Made by a program: the position numbers and the translations under genes. From Candidatus Latescibacter sp. (lineage in GTDB: Bacteria > Latescibacterota > Latescibacteria > Latescibacterales > Latescibacteraceae), in NCBI GenBank assembly GCA_030692375.1, contig JAUYCD010000062.1, forward strand, positions 1-42,448: a stretch of 42,448 bases of DNA. Reading direction: 5' to 3'. Each line of letters opens with the position of its first letter. The stretch's first letter is position 1. The notes beneath the pieces are model-generated. The model was not told where the DNA came from, did not search any database, and worked only from the letters and a program-made list of their open reading frames with translations. Positions 32,521 through 40,218 of this stretch are shown piece by piece.

Positions 32521-33424
32521 GTTTCACCTCCCTCGCCTCGGGCCCGGCAATCCTTATAAAAATGTCATGGAGCGATGGTTTTGCTATTTCAAAGCTCAAT
32601 ATGGATGTCCTAGCAAGGATAGTCTTCAGAACGTTCCGGGGATCGCAGTTCGGCGACATACGAAGCTCCTGCATTCTTCCGAAATCGTTTATGCTTTCAA
32701 CGCCGTCCAGTTCCTGCAATGCCGGGAGACCGCTGCCGGTCTTGATACGGATCGTATCGGTGCCATAGGTATCCTGAATGGATGACAGGGTGCCGTCAAG
32801 CACTTTTCCCCCCCGGAAAATCATGAAAATGAAATCGCACATATTTTCGGCCATGTTCATATCATGGGTGCTGAATATCACCGTTGCGCCCTTTTCCCGA
32901 AGTTCAAGCAGAGCATTCTTAAGACTCTCCGTGTTGACCGGATCGAGACCGCTGAACGGTTCATCGAGTATGATCAATTCCGGTTCGGTGACCACTGTCG
33001 CCAGGAACTGTACTTTCTGGCTCATTCCCTTGCTGAGCGCCCCCACTTTTTTAGCGGCGCAATCGGACAGATCGAGTTTCGTAAGCCACCGGTCGACTTC
33101 TCCGGTTACATCTTTACCGCACTTGAGTTTCCCGTAAAACTGGAGTATCTCGCGCACCTTCATGTTCTTGTAGAGGCCCCGCTCTTCGGGGAGGTAGCCT
33201 ATTCGATCAGTGCAGGCGCCCCTGGACTTCTCACCGAACAGGAGTATCTTTCCGCTGTCAGGATAAAAGATGTTCATGATCATTCGCAGTGTCGTTGTTT
33301 TGCCTGACCCATTTGGTCCGATAAAACCATAAATGCTGCCCTGAGGAACCGAAAGAGAAATATCGTCAACCGCGATTGTTTTGCCGAATGTTTTGGTTAC
33401 ATTCTGTAATTCGACTGTGTTCAC
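32513..33424 (-). CDS. ABC transporter ATP-binding protein (NatA-like)
   Basis: A 303-residue ATPase. Walker A is GPNGSGKTT at 36-44, the signature LSKGMSQ at 130-136, and Walker B IILDEPFSGLDP with the catalytic E155. A C-terminal 80-residue extension (about 220-303) is typical of the DUF4162-bearing NatA/CcmA-like group. Translation starts at GTG 33424 with AAAGG upstream. The last codons overlap the permease start, so the two are translationally coupled. Confidence 0.93.
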   Translation of the reverse strand: MNTVELQNVTKTFGKTIAVDDISLSVPQGSIYGFIGPNGSGKTTTLRMIMNIFYPDSGKILLFGEKSRGACTDRIGYLPEERGLYKNMKVREILQFYGKLKCGKDVTGEVDRWLTKLDLSDCAAKKVGALSKGMSQKVQFLATVVTEPELIILDEPFSGLDPVNTESLKNALLELREKGATVIFSTHDMNMAENMCDFIFMIFRGGKVLDGTLSSIQDTYGTDTIRIKTGSGLPALQELDGVESINDFGRMQELRMSPNCDPRNVLKTILARTSILSFEIAKPSLHDIFIRIAGPEAREVKHA

Positions 33425-33546
33425 AGGAGACCTTTCCTGCTGTTATTTTTTTTTGACAGGATTATATGTTTTTTTTTCTAATCTGAATTATACATAAACC
33501 CTGAATATTCCCGCAATTAAAATAAATAACTTATAGTTTTATTTAA

Positions 33547-33748
33547 CAGATGATCCGGCAAAAAGTAATTTTTACATTATTTTCTGGTGTTTTAAACCTC
33601 ACCCCCAGTCCCCCTCTCCTAGTCAGGAGAGGGGGTAACTCATTGCTGGCTATGTTTTTGCCCTCTCCTAATTAGGAGAGAGTGGCCGAAGGCCGGGTGA
33701 GGTTTTCGTCAGTTTAGAGAGCTTTTTAATATTTTTTACCGGATCATC
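33547..33748 (+). mobile_element. MITE-like family 1, copy C
   Basis: About 202 bp in the same orientation as copy B and very similar in sequence, with ends GATGATCCGG and CCGGATCATC. TTAACA occurs directly outside the GATGATCC end (33543-33548) and the GGATCATC end (33749-33754), which could be a target duplication. It lies upstream of the ABC ATPase gene. Confidence 0.82.
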
Positions 33749-33752
33749 TTAA

Positions 33753-34127
33753 CAGTTATTTGAAATAATTGTTTGATAATTGTTGTAAGTTATTGTAAAT
33801 ATTAGACGCGATTTTTTGGTGTTCTCAAAAGGTAGTGCCCCAGGAATAAGAAATAATTGTAGACACGAGTTATGTTCAGGTTTTAATGTCTCCACTGTTC
33901 CCGCGTTTCTCCCCTATTTCCATCGTAATTGGGGAGATCGCGGACATAATGTATTTTTGGTTGACTCATGGAGCAATATTGAATAAATTGATTTGATTCA
34001 ACTATTCGATTTCCCATAAGGATTGCAGGAGCAGGAGAAAAGCTTCTTTTTTCTATAAGCAGAGATGGAGAAGTGAGTGATAGATAAAAGGAATTTGAAC
34101 GCATTATAGATTACGAAAGGATAAAAA
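33753..34127. other. Intergenic region with one doubtful ORF
   Basis: A - strand frame at 33883-34104 (73 residues, ending NYDGNRGETREQWRH) has no recognised family and no clear ribosome site. The stretch 33830-33880 contains TAGTGCCCCAGG and TTGTAGACACG, which have the feel of an insertion-sequence edge. I could not confirm an IS. GAAAGGA at 34115-34121 belongs to the aminotransferase gene. Confidence 0.25.
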
Positions 34128-35348
34128 GTGCCGCATTTTCGCTATTCTTCTTGGGCTGCCGGGCTTCGTTCATCCGATATTTCAGAGATACTCTGGATGG
34201 CCAGACAGCCCGGGATGCTGACCCTGGCGCCGGGAGTTCCTTACCCCGGCTCCTATCCTACTGAAAAAGTAGCGGAAATCATCGAATCGCTGATAACCCG
34301 TGAGCCGGAAACCATCTTTCCCTATCCGTTCCTGCAAGGGACTCTCCGCAGCCGTGAGGCGGTAGTGTACCGCATGGCCAAACGCGGTGTGAAGGGACTC
34401 AGCCCGGAGCGGGTAGTGATGACCGCCGGATCCCAGGCGGCGATGGACATGGCCACCCGGATAATCATGGACCCTGGAGATACCATGATCATCGAGGCGC
34501 CGACTTTTATGGGCACTTTGGATTCGATCAAGAACGCCGGATTCGATCTGGTCGAGATACCCATCGATGCGGACGGTATCAGGACGGATATTCTGCGGGA
34601 CACACTCGCCCGTCTCTCGAAGCAGGGTATCTATCCTAAGATGATCTATCTCATGTCCAATTACCACAATCCGGCAGGTATCATGCTCTCCCAGGAGCGA
34701 AGAAAAGAACTCCCCCTGATAGCGGAAGAATACAACTGCTTTATCGCTGAGGATGATGCATACAGCGAGCTCCTCTACGACGACCTGGACCAGACAGCGG
34801 TAAAAGCGTATGATACGACCGATTCGGTGATTTACCTGGGAAGCTTCTCAAAGCTGGTTTCTCCGGGATTCCGGGTCGGCTGGGCGGTGGTGCCAGAAGA
34901 GATGACTGCAACATGGAATACCTGCCGTCCCATGCTCGAGGTCGGCGCCCCCGCCCTTAATCAGGAAATCATCGCCGAACTGCACGTTGACAACTGGCTG
35001 GACGGCCATATCGAGAAAATCAGGAAGGGATACCGGAGCCGCCGTGACGCCATGCTTCGCGCCCTGGAAACGTATATGCCCGAAGGATGCACCTGGACTC
35101 CTGCCCACGGTGGATTCTATGTCTGGGTCACCACGCCGGACTCTATCGATAACGACCAGCTTCTCCTGACCGCGGTTAAAAACAAGGTCATCTATTTCAC
35201 CGGCAAGTTCTTTTACCTCGATCACCAGAATCACGGGCATTTCCGCCTGTGTTTCTCACGGCCGGATGAAGATACCATTACCGAAGGGGTTAAGAGAGTA
35301 GCTACAGCAATCAAGGAAGAGATGGCCAAGAAGAGACATGTATACTAA
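34128..35348 (+). CDS. PLP-dependent aminotransferase, class I/II (2-aminoadipate/MocR-like)
   Basis: A 406-residue fold-type I aminotransferase without the MocR DNA-binding domain. The PLP lysine is K242 in SFSKLVSPGFRVGW, N181 lies in NYHNPAG, and the D-x-Y pair is D210-Y212 in EDDAYSE. The N-terminus around LAPGVPYPGSYP matches 2-aminoadipate/valine-pyruvate type enzymes (LysN, AvtA-like). The amino donor and acceptor cannot be assigned. It starts at GTG 34128 with AAAGGA six bases upstream. It overlaps the next gene by 11 bases. Confidence 0.92.
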   Translation: MPHFRYSSWAAGLRSSDISEILWMARQPGMLTLAPGVPYPGSYPTEKVAEIIESLITREPETIFPYPFLQGTLRSREAVVYRMAKRGVKGLSPERVVMTAGSQAAMDMATRIIMDPGDTMIIEAPTFMGTLDSIKNAGFDLVEIPIDADGIRTDILRDTLARLSKQGIYPKMIYLMSNYHNPAGIMLSQERRKELPLIAEEYNCFIAEDDAYSELLYDDLDQTAVKAYDTTDSVIYLGSFSKLVSPGFRVGWAVVPEEMTATWNTCRPMLEVGAPALNQEIIAELHVDNWLDGHIEKIRKGYRSRRDAMLRALETYMPEGCTWTPAHGGFYVWVTTPDSIDNDQLLLTAVKNKVIYFTGKFFYLDHQNHGHFRLCFSRPDEDTITEGVKRVATAIKEEMAKKRHVY

Positions 35349-36012
35349 TTTGCCGCTGTTTTTCTCCCTTTTTCTCATCCTTGTTTCTGTATCGGAGGCT
35401 TTTGCCGCCGATATCACCTGGAAAATATATCTCGAACAGTACCAGACCGAGCCCCTGAATCCCCCAAAGGCGACACGGGAGGGAGAAGAGTTCTCCATAC
35501 CGTCGATTTCTCTTCCTTCGTATGCATCGGGCGCACAAAAACTGATCTATGCTTTGGAAAGAACACGATTCCTTATTCAGCAGACACCTGGATCACGGCC
35601 TATAGAAATTCACATCATCCTTAATAATCAGGGAGACGCTTTTGAAAAGGCCAGGCCGGATGTTCCGGTATTCATCAACATCACAATAGATGTCTATGTG
35701 GATGGCCGTAAGGATAGCAGTTTCCGGTTTCTCTCCAATTCTCCACTGGTCATGACCATACCATCCTCCGGAGTCGATGCTCTGCTCAGGTTATGTGACG
35801 GCGATTTGAAAAGGGGAGAGGATCTTGTGCTGGCTTTTGATCTCGGAACACGATTTTCGAACGAAGGTATCACCATGAGCAATACTACTTCGGGAATATC
35901 TGCGGGTATCTCCCATCCTTCCACCATTGTGGGAAGCAGGTACGATCTTCTCAAGCTGCAGCCGCCTGTCAAAATCAACACCTGGGGAAAAATAAAACTT
36001 CTCTTTCAATGA
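35338..36012 (+). CDS. Secreted protein of unknown function
   Basis: A 224-residue protein with a clear signal peptide (MYTNLPLFFSLFLILVSVSE, then AFAAD as the likely cleavage site). The mature part is mostly beta-strand-like, without cysteines in a pattern, lipobox or repeats, and I recognise no domain. It overlaps the aminotransferase gene by 11 bases and has AAGAGA upstream, so the two are probably co-translated. Being exported, it is an odd operon partner for a cytosolic aminotransferase. Confidence 0.7.
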   Translation: MYTNLPLFFSLFLILVSVSEAFAADITWKIYLEQYQTEPLNPPKATREGEEFSIPSISLPSYASGAQKLIYALERTRFLIQQTPGSRPIEIHIILNNQGDAFEKARPDVPVFINITIDVYVDGRKDSSFRFLSNSPLVMTIPSSGVDALLRLCDGDLKRGEDLVLAFDLGTRFSNEGITMSNTTSGISAGISHPSTIVGSRYDLLKLQPPVKINTWGKIKLLFQ

Positions 36013-36056
36013 CTGATTCTATAAGACTTGTGAAAAATCCTGTCTAGTCTATATGA

Positions 36057-36113
36057 TAGATGCCGAAACAAGTTCGGCATGACGCGGTCACCCTGAACTC
36101 GTTTCAGGGTCTA
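36057..36113 (+). repeat. Family 3 double-hairpin repeat
   Basis: Hairpin A then hairpin B, with GACGCGGTC as the linker. Perfect 12 bp inverted repeats (AAGACTTGTGAA at 36023-36034 and its complement at 36135-36146) surround it, so the whole 36023-36146 region can form a stem with inner hairpins after the secreted-protein gene. Confidence 0.75.
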
Positions 36114-36274
36114 CATGATAACAAAACCAACATATTCACAAGTCTTCTATATCACTCTGGTCAATTCCCTGAGCGCGGGATAGTGAACCACCAGACACTG
36201 GGAGCAAAGCTTTTCGGTGCCGTCTTTACCTGATATCGGGAAATATTTGCCGGACTATGCAGAAATAGGAAATA

Positions 36275-36303
36275 AATGCCGGTCTATGGCAGGCCGGCAT
36301 TTT
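36275..36303. terminator. Convergent hairpin terminator
   Basis: AAATGCCGG pairs with CCGGCATTT around a short loop, with A's before and T's after (GGCATTTTTA). It lies between the convergent secreted-protein and symporter genes and has the form of an intrinsic bidirectional terminator. Confidence 0.7.
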
Positions 36304-36328
36304 TAAAGTTATGTGTGCGAGTGAGTTA

Positions 36329-37498
36329 TCACGTATCTTTGGGTATGATTTTCTCTTCAACCATCGCTTCTTTTTCCGCTTCTGCGGAAGGAATTACCCT
36401 GTCCTTTGCTGGATGGGCATGCCACCAGTTGGCCAGGATGGAGCCGGAGATGTTCATCCAGGGGCCGAAAATAGCAGGCGCCAGGGCCGCCGCAGGGCTT
36501 TTCAGCACGTTGATGGCTAAGGCGGAGGCCATGCCGCCGTTCTGCAGGCCGACTTCTATAGCTACTGTCCGGCAGGATTTTTCATCCAGCCCGCAGAGAC
36601 GGCTTCCCCAGTAACCGCCCAGATATCCCATCGTATTATGGATCATCTCGGCGCCGAGGAGCATCAGCCCCACTGCGAGCAGATTGTCCCTTCCGGCGGA
36701 AGTGATAACAACGATAATGAAAACAATGCCGCCCATGGAAAGGATCGGAAGGGAGCGGTCGAGCCAGTTTACCTTGCCGTGCATAAATTTGTTGAAAATC
36801 AGACCGGCAGAGACAGGGATGATGGTTATCTTGAAAACACCCCACATCATCAGGAGGAAGTCGATCGGCACAAACTGCCCGGCCAGAAATTTCATCCACA
36901 ACGGGGTCATGATGGGGGCGGCCAGGGTTGCGCATGCGGTGATGGTGACCGAAAGCGCAAGGTTCGATCCGGCGATATAGTTCATCACATTGGAAGCGAG
37001 TCCGGAGGGGACGCATCCGATGAGGATCACTCCTGCCGCTATTTCCGGCGGGAATCCGAAGGTTTTGGCAAGGGTGAATCCAACAAGCGGCATCACGGTG
37101 AACTGCAGGGTCATGCCAACCAGAACCCCCTTGGGCATGAGGAGCACCTGGGTGAAATCCCTCACGCTCATTGCGGTTCCCATGCCAAACATGATGATCA
37201 TCATCAATGGTTCAATCAGCCTGGTAAGCTTGTAACTGCCCCATTGCTGGAAAAGGTAGGGGTAGAACATGGAAACCGAAACTGCGGCGAAAATCCAGAT
37301 GGTGAAAGCAAACCCTTTCAGCGCGTCATTTCCCCGTGAATACATGGCAAAAAAAGCGAACAACCCGACAAAGAGAGGACCTGCCTCAGCCAGCCTTCCC
37401 ATGGCGATCATGGCGATGATCCCGACAAGGCAGGCAACAGTCGCAACAAGGAAAACCGTATATATTTTTTTACCCATTGTGTTTGATGAACCCTCCAT
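36329..37498 (-). CDS. Bile acid:Na+ symporter family (BASS/SBF) transporter
   Basis: A 389-residue inner-membrane protein with about ten hydrophobic helices. The SBF core is recognisable at MMIIMFGMGTAMS, then GVILIGCVPSGLASNVMNY near residue 160 and, in the second inverted half, EVGLQNGGMASALA near 330. Bacterial members import organic anions such as pantoate or other carboxylates with Na+ rather than bile acids. The start is ATG 37498, with AAGGAG five bases upstream. Family 2 MITE copy 2 sits immediately upstream, so the promoter may be in or beyond it. Confidence 0.92.
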   Translation of the reverse strand: MEGSSNTMGKKIYTVFLVATVACLVGIIAMIAMGRLAEAGPLFVGLFAFFAMYSRGNDALKGFAFTIWIFAAVSVSMFYPYLFQQWGSYKLTRLIEPLMMIIMFGMGTAMSVRDFTQVLLMPKGVLVGMTLQFTVMPLVGFTLAKTFGFPPEIAAGVILIGCVPSGLASNVMNYIAGSNLALSVTITACATLAAPIMTPLWMKFLAGQFVPIDFLLMMWGVFKITIIPVSAGLIFNKFMHGKVNWLDRSLPILSMGGIVFIIVVITSAGRDNLLAVGLMLLGAEMIHNTMGYLGGYWGSRLCGLDEKSCRTVAIEVGLQNGGMASALAINVLKSPAAALAPAIFGPWMNISGSILANWWHAHPAKDRVIPSAEAEKEAMVEEKIIPKDT

Positions 37499-37522
37499 TG
37501 CATCTCCTTGCATTAAAGTTTA

Positions 37523-37767
37523 CGGTTATGTCGTTAAGTAAGCTAAAGTGATCATCCGAAAGGTTAATCCCCCCTACCCCCCTTATTAAGGGGGGAAAAA
37601 GAAAATTGTTCCTAGTAATATGTAAAGATTTATTAGGATTTGACAGAACCCTCTCCCTAAATTCCCCCCTTAATAAGGGGGGATGCCGTAGGCAGGGGGG
37701 ATTTTAAAGACACAGGAGCACTCAATTTCTCTTATTTACTTATATTGCCGACTTAACGCCATAACCG
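37523..37767 (-). mobile_element. MITE-like family 2, copy 2 (complete)
   Basis: A 245 bp element with 17 bp terminal inverted repeats (CGGTTATG-N-CGTTAAGT) at 37523-37539 and 37751-37767. TTAAAGTT lies two bases outside each end (37513-37520 and 37770-37777) and may be a target duplication. The interior has two CCCCCCTTA/TAAGGGGGG stem-loops and closely matches, in inverse orientation, the copy at 2412-2618. It does not encode a protein and fills most of the gap upstream of the symporter gene and downstream of the bicupin gene. Confidence 0.82.
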
Positions 37768-37844
37768 AATTAAAGTTATCCTCTTATTCTTTCGAATATC
37801 TATAATAATTGAGTGGAAGGCAAGGGAAAACGGAAGAATTCGGG

Positions 37845-38753
37845 TTATCTGGTGCTCAGATCATCGCCAAGGTCTTTTTCGTTCCGCTTGCCCTTTTCAA
37901 GTGCGGCCGAGACTACGACAAGCTCGATCTCCCCGTTCGAGTTGTTATAGAGGCCATGCGAGTCATAGATGGTGCAGGGAATGGCGTCCCCCGCTTTCAC
38001 CTCCCAGGTGACATTGTTCACTGTAACCTTCCCGCTTCCCGAAACCAGGTAGTAGACCTCTTCGATCATGTTGTGCTGGTGGTAGCCGATAGAGGTTCCC
38101 GGAGGCAGGATGCAGTGGTCAATGAACTCCCAGTTGGTCGCGAAGGAATTTTTGTCGAAACAGCGCCGGAAGAGAATGGTTCCCTTGCCGCCGTGGGCGT
38201 TCGTGGCAGATTTGAGCAAGCGGCGGTCGAGAAGCGTCCACTGGAACGGCGGCGGTGACTCTAGTGTCTTCTGCGAGAGATCATCCACGAAATCGATGGA
38301 ATCCCACTTGTTCTTCACCATGCTCACCGCAAAATAGAGCCAGTCAAGCGATACATCGCTGTTGGGATTGTAGATGCCATGTGAAGAGCCTTTCTGGCAG
38401 ACCACCATAGCCCTTGGCGGAAGCTCGGCGGTGTGGCCGTTCACAGTGAACTGTGCGTTGGCGTTCAGAATGATGAATATCTCCTCAATGCCGCGGTGGA
38501 CATGCTCGCCGATGCTGCACTGCGGGGGAATCTCGCCGCGTGAGATCGCACGTAGGTTGGTTGCGAAATCAGGGGTGCCGTAAATGGGCGACAGCTTCAC
38601 CGTTCCCGCGCCGCTGTGACACTTGGGTGTGTCCTTGTATGTCGAGGGAACCAGGCTCCAGTAAATGGGCTTGCCTTTCTGCTCGGCGAGGGAGGGGGAG
38701 GGCCAGAACATCCATAGAATGAGCATTGTGAGCGGGAGAAAAATACGTTTCAT
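37845..38753 (-). CDS. Secreted bicupin protein
   Basis: A 302-residue protein with a signal peptide (MKRIFLPLTMLILWMFW, then a PSPSLAEQ cleavage region). Two cupin domains follow: one around GEHVHRGIEEIFIILNANAQ (about 80-125) and one around GTSIGYHQHNMIEEVYYLV (about 220-275), each with the metal-binding His-x-His...E...H style. The start at ATG 38753 is supported by AAAGGA eight bases upstream; the frame opens 69 bases earlier but those residues precede the signal peptide. Possible roles are an exported dioxygenase, isomerase or sugar-binding protein; nothing nearby decides this. Confidence 0.83.
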   Translation of the reverse strand: MKRIFLPLTMLILWMFWPSPSLAEQKGKPIYWSLVPSTYKDTPKCHSGAGTVKLSPIYGTPDFATNLRAISRGEIPPQCSIGEHVHRGIEEIFIILNANAQFTVNGHTAELPPRAMVVCQKGSSHGIYNPNSDVSLDWLYFAVSMVKNKWDSIDFVDDLSQKTLESPPPFQWTLLDRRLLKSATNAHGGKGTILFRRCFDKNSFATNWEFIDHCILPPGTSIGYHQHNMIEEVYYLVSGSGKVTVNNVTWEVKAGDAIPCTIYDSHGLYNNSNGEIELVVVSAALEKGKRNEKDLGDDLSTR

Positions 38754-38828
38754 GGGAGCGTCCTTTGTGAAATTTTTAAGTATTGAACGATGGCAGTCAG
38801 GTGAAAAAGTCGGTTTACACACTCCTCA

Positions 38829-38919
38829 GACCCTGAAACGGTTTTATCGTTCCCGCGAAGCGGCAACAAGTTCAGGGTGACACGGTTTCTGGTCATGCCG
38901 AACTTGTTTCGGCATCTAT
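38829..38919 (-). repeat. Family 3 repeat with 28 bp insert, overlapping a CDS end
   Basis: Hairpin B is interrupted by one inverted 28 bp unit at 38838-38865; hairpin A (38893-38918) is intact. The last nine codons of the oxidoreductase gene (IDAETSSA and the stop) are read from hairpin A, so the repeat supplies the protein's C-terminus. Confidence 0.8.
38838..38865 (-). repeat. Single 28 bp loop-insert unit, inverted
   Basis: Reverse complement of the unit at 8280-8307, apparently identical to it. Here it interrupts hairpin B (CCCTGAA/TTCAGGG) instead of hairpin A, but at the same GAACTTGT^TTC point when read on the - strand. Confidence 0.9.
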
Positions 38920-39852
38920 CTTTTGACAGGATTCCTCCAGCGGCCGGTACGCCTTCGGGATATGCGCCTTGACTACATCTTTTTCAAGGAATTGCTTGTA
39001 TGTGGCGTTAGTCCAGAATTTGGCCACCAGCGATAGCTCTATTGCTGAGGTGCGGCGGTCGTGTGCGGCGTAATGATCGAGCGCGGCTTTCAGGTGAGTG
39101 CAGGTCTTTTCGAGAAGGCCGCGCGCTTCCGGGTCGGTGAAGTCGCCGCTACGGAGCGCCCGGGCGGGAACGGACGTTTCGTAGGCAAACGTGCCGTCGG
39201 TGATATTTTCCAGGTAGCCGTCCACGATGTCCCAGGGGGTTCCCATATACATGAGGAAAATCTCTTCGTCGGTCAGCTTGTGACGGCCGTTGCGCTCGTC
39301 CTCGAGGGCGGCCTCGGCGATGCGGAAGCCCAGCTCGACCGCTTTTGGGCGGGCCTCACGGATATAGGCCACATGCACCGGCAGACCTCCGATGTAGCGG
39401 AATCCGCTCCCGGCGGCGAGTTTGCAGAGCTCTGCGGTTGCGCGGGTCTGGAAGCCCTGGTTTGAGGCGCAGGAAATGGAGGCGAACGGGAGGCCGTAGG
39501 GAATTCCCTCCCAGAAGGTAGGGTAGATGCGCTCGAGGAACAGCCGCGCCTGTGCGGACATCCCCCAGCCGTGGACGGGATCGACCACCAGGAGGCCGTT
39601 CGCGCGGATAAACCCCTGGAAAAGCTCGCCCTTTCGCTTCCTGCCCCAGTCGTCATCGAGGACGCAGCCCGAACCCACATTCCGGATGCAGTGGAAACAG
39701 CTTTTGCAGGGGCCGTAGGTATAGTCGTGCAGGTGGTAGACCTCGACATCGAGTCCTTTCACCCCTTCCAGGTTCTGGACCACATTCTCCATGAGCGAGG
39801 AGGTAAATCCTTTTTTCCTGCCGCTTCCCTGAACCACCATGAGACACGCCAT
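38893..39852 (-). CDS. Flavodoxin-fold NAD(P)H-dependent oxidoreductase
   Basis: A 319-residue protein of the NADPH-dependent FMN reductase/flavodoxin superfamily. The N-terminal strand and phosphate loop are MVVQGSGRKKGFTSSLM; C49, C52, C55 and C63 (CKSCFHC then C) match iron-sulfur-flavoprotein-like members that carry a compact cysteine motif. The C-terminal 130 residues are an extra helical region. AGGAGAG supports ATG 39852. The final residues IDAETSSA and the stop codon come from a dispersed family 3 repeat, implying that the original C-terminus was replaced. Its redox partner is unknown. Confidence 0.85.
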   Translation of the reverse strand: MACLMVVQGSGRKKGFTSSLMENVVQNLEGVKGLDVEVYHLHDYTYGPCKSCFHCIRNVGSGCVLDDDWGRKRKGELFQGFIRANGLLVVDPVHGWGMSAQARLFLERIYPTFWEGIPYGLPFASISCASNQGFQTRATAELCKLAAGSGFRYIGGLPVHVAYIREARPKAVELGFRIAEAALEDERNGRHKLTDEEIFLMYMGTPWDIVDGYLENITDGTFAYETSVPARALRSGDFTDPEARGLLEKTCTHLKAALDHYAAHDRRTSAIELSLVAKFWTNATYKQFLEKDVVKAHIPKAYRPLEESCQKIDAETSSA

Positions 39853-40218
39853 TCGTTTCTCTCCTCTATCTTAACTGAGTTTTTTCCCCGATTCGATTCC
39901 GGCCTCTCGAATGTATTATACTACACCTGAAGGGTTGATCGTGAACCGGCCTAAGAGAATTAATCAAAATTCTGGAATTGATGTCAAGGGGATTCGGGTA
40001 TTACATCCGATAATAATCAATATTGAAAAAGATAATAAGAATTTTTGTATTTTCTTTTTTGGGATTTTCTATATATACTTTGTGAGGGTTGACAGGGAGG
40101 ACGTCCGACCGATTGAATATTCAAGAAAAAATCCCTTCTCGCATTGTTCTCTGACGGTAAAAATTGCTCAATTATTAGTTGTATACGTATCTTGAACTCT
40201 TACTCACGGAGGTCTGCC
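39853..40218. other. Divergent promoter region
   Basis: This AT-rich gap separates the - strand oxidoreductase and the + strand lipoprotein gene. TTGACA at 40089-40094 is a possible -35 box for the lipoprotein gene but no convincing -10 follows; GGACGTCC (40099-40106) is a short palindrome beside it. No ORF or repeat family was seen. Confidence 0.3.

Noticed and set aside
33883-34104. 73-codon - strand frame, possible transposase remnant
   Set aside because: No ribosome site, no recognised family and AT-rich surroundings; the IS-like feel of the neighbouring sequence could not be supported from sequence alone.
36638-37339. 233-codon frame opposite the bile acid symporter family gene
   Set aside because: Its His/Gly/Asp-rich composition comes from reading membrane-helix codons backwards; no family is recognisable.
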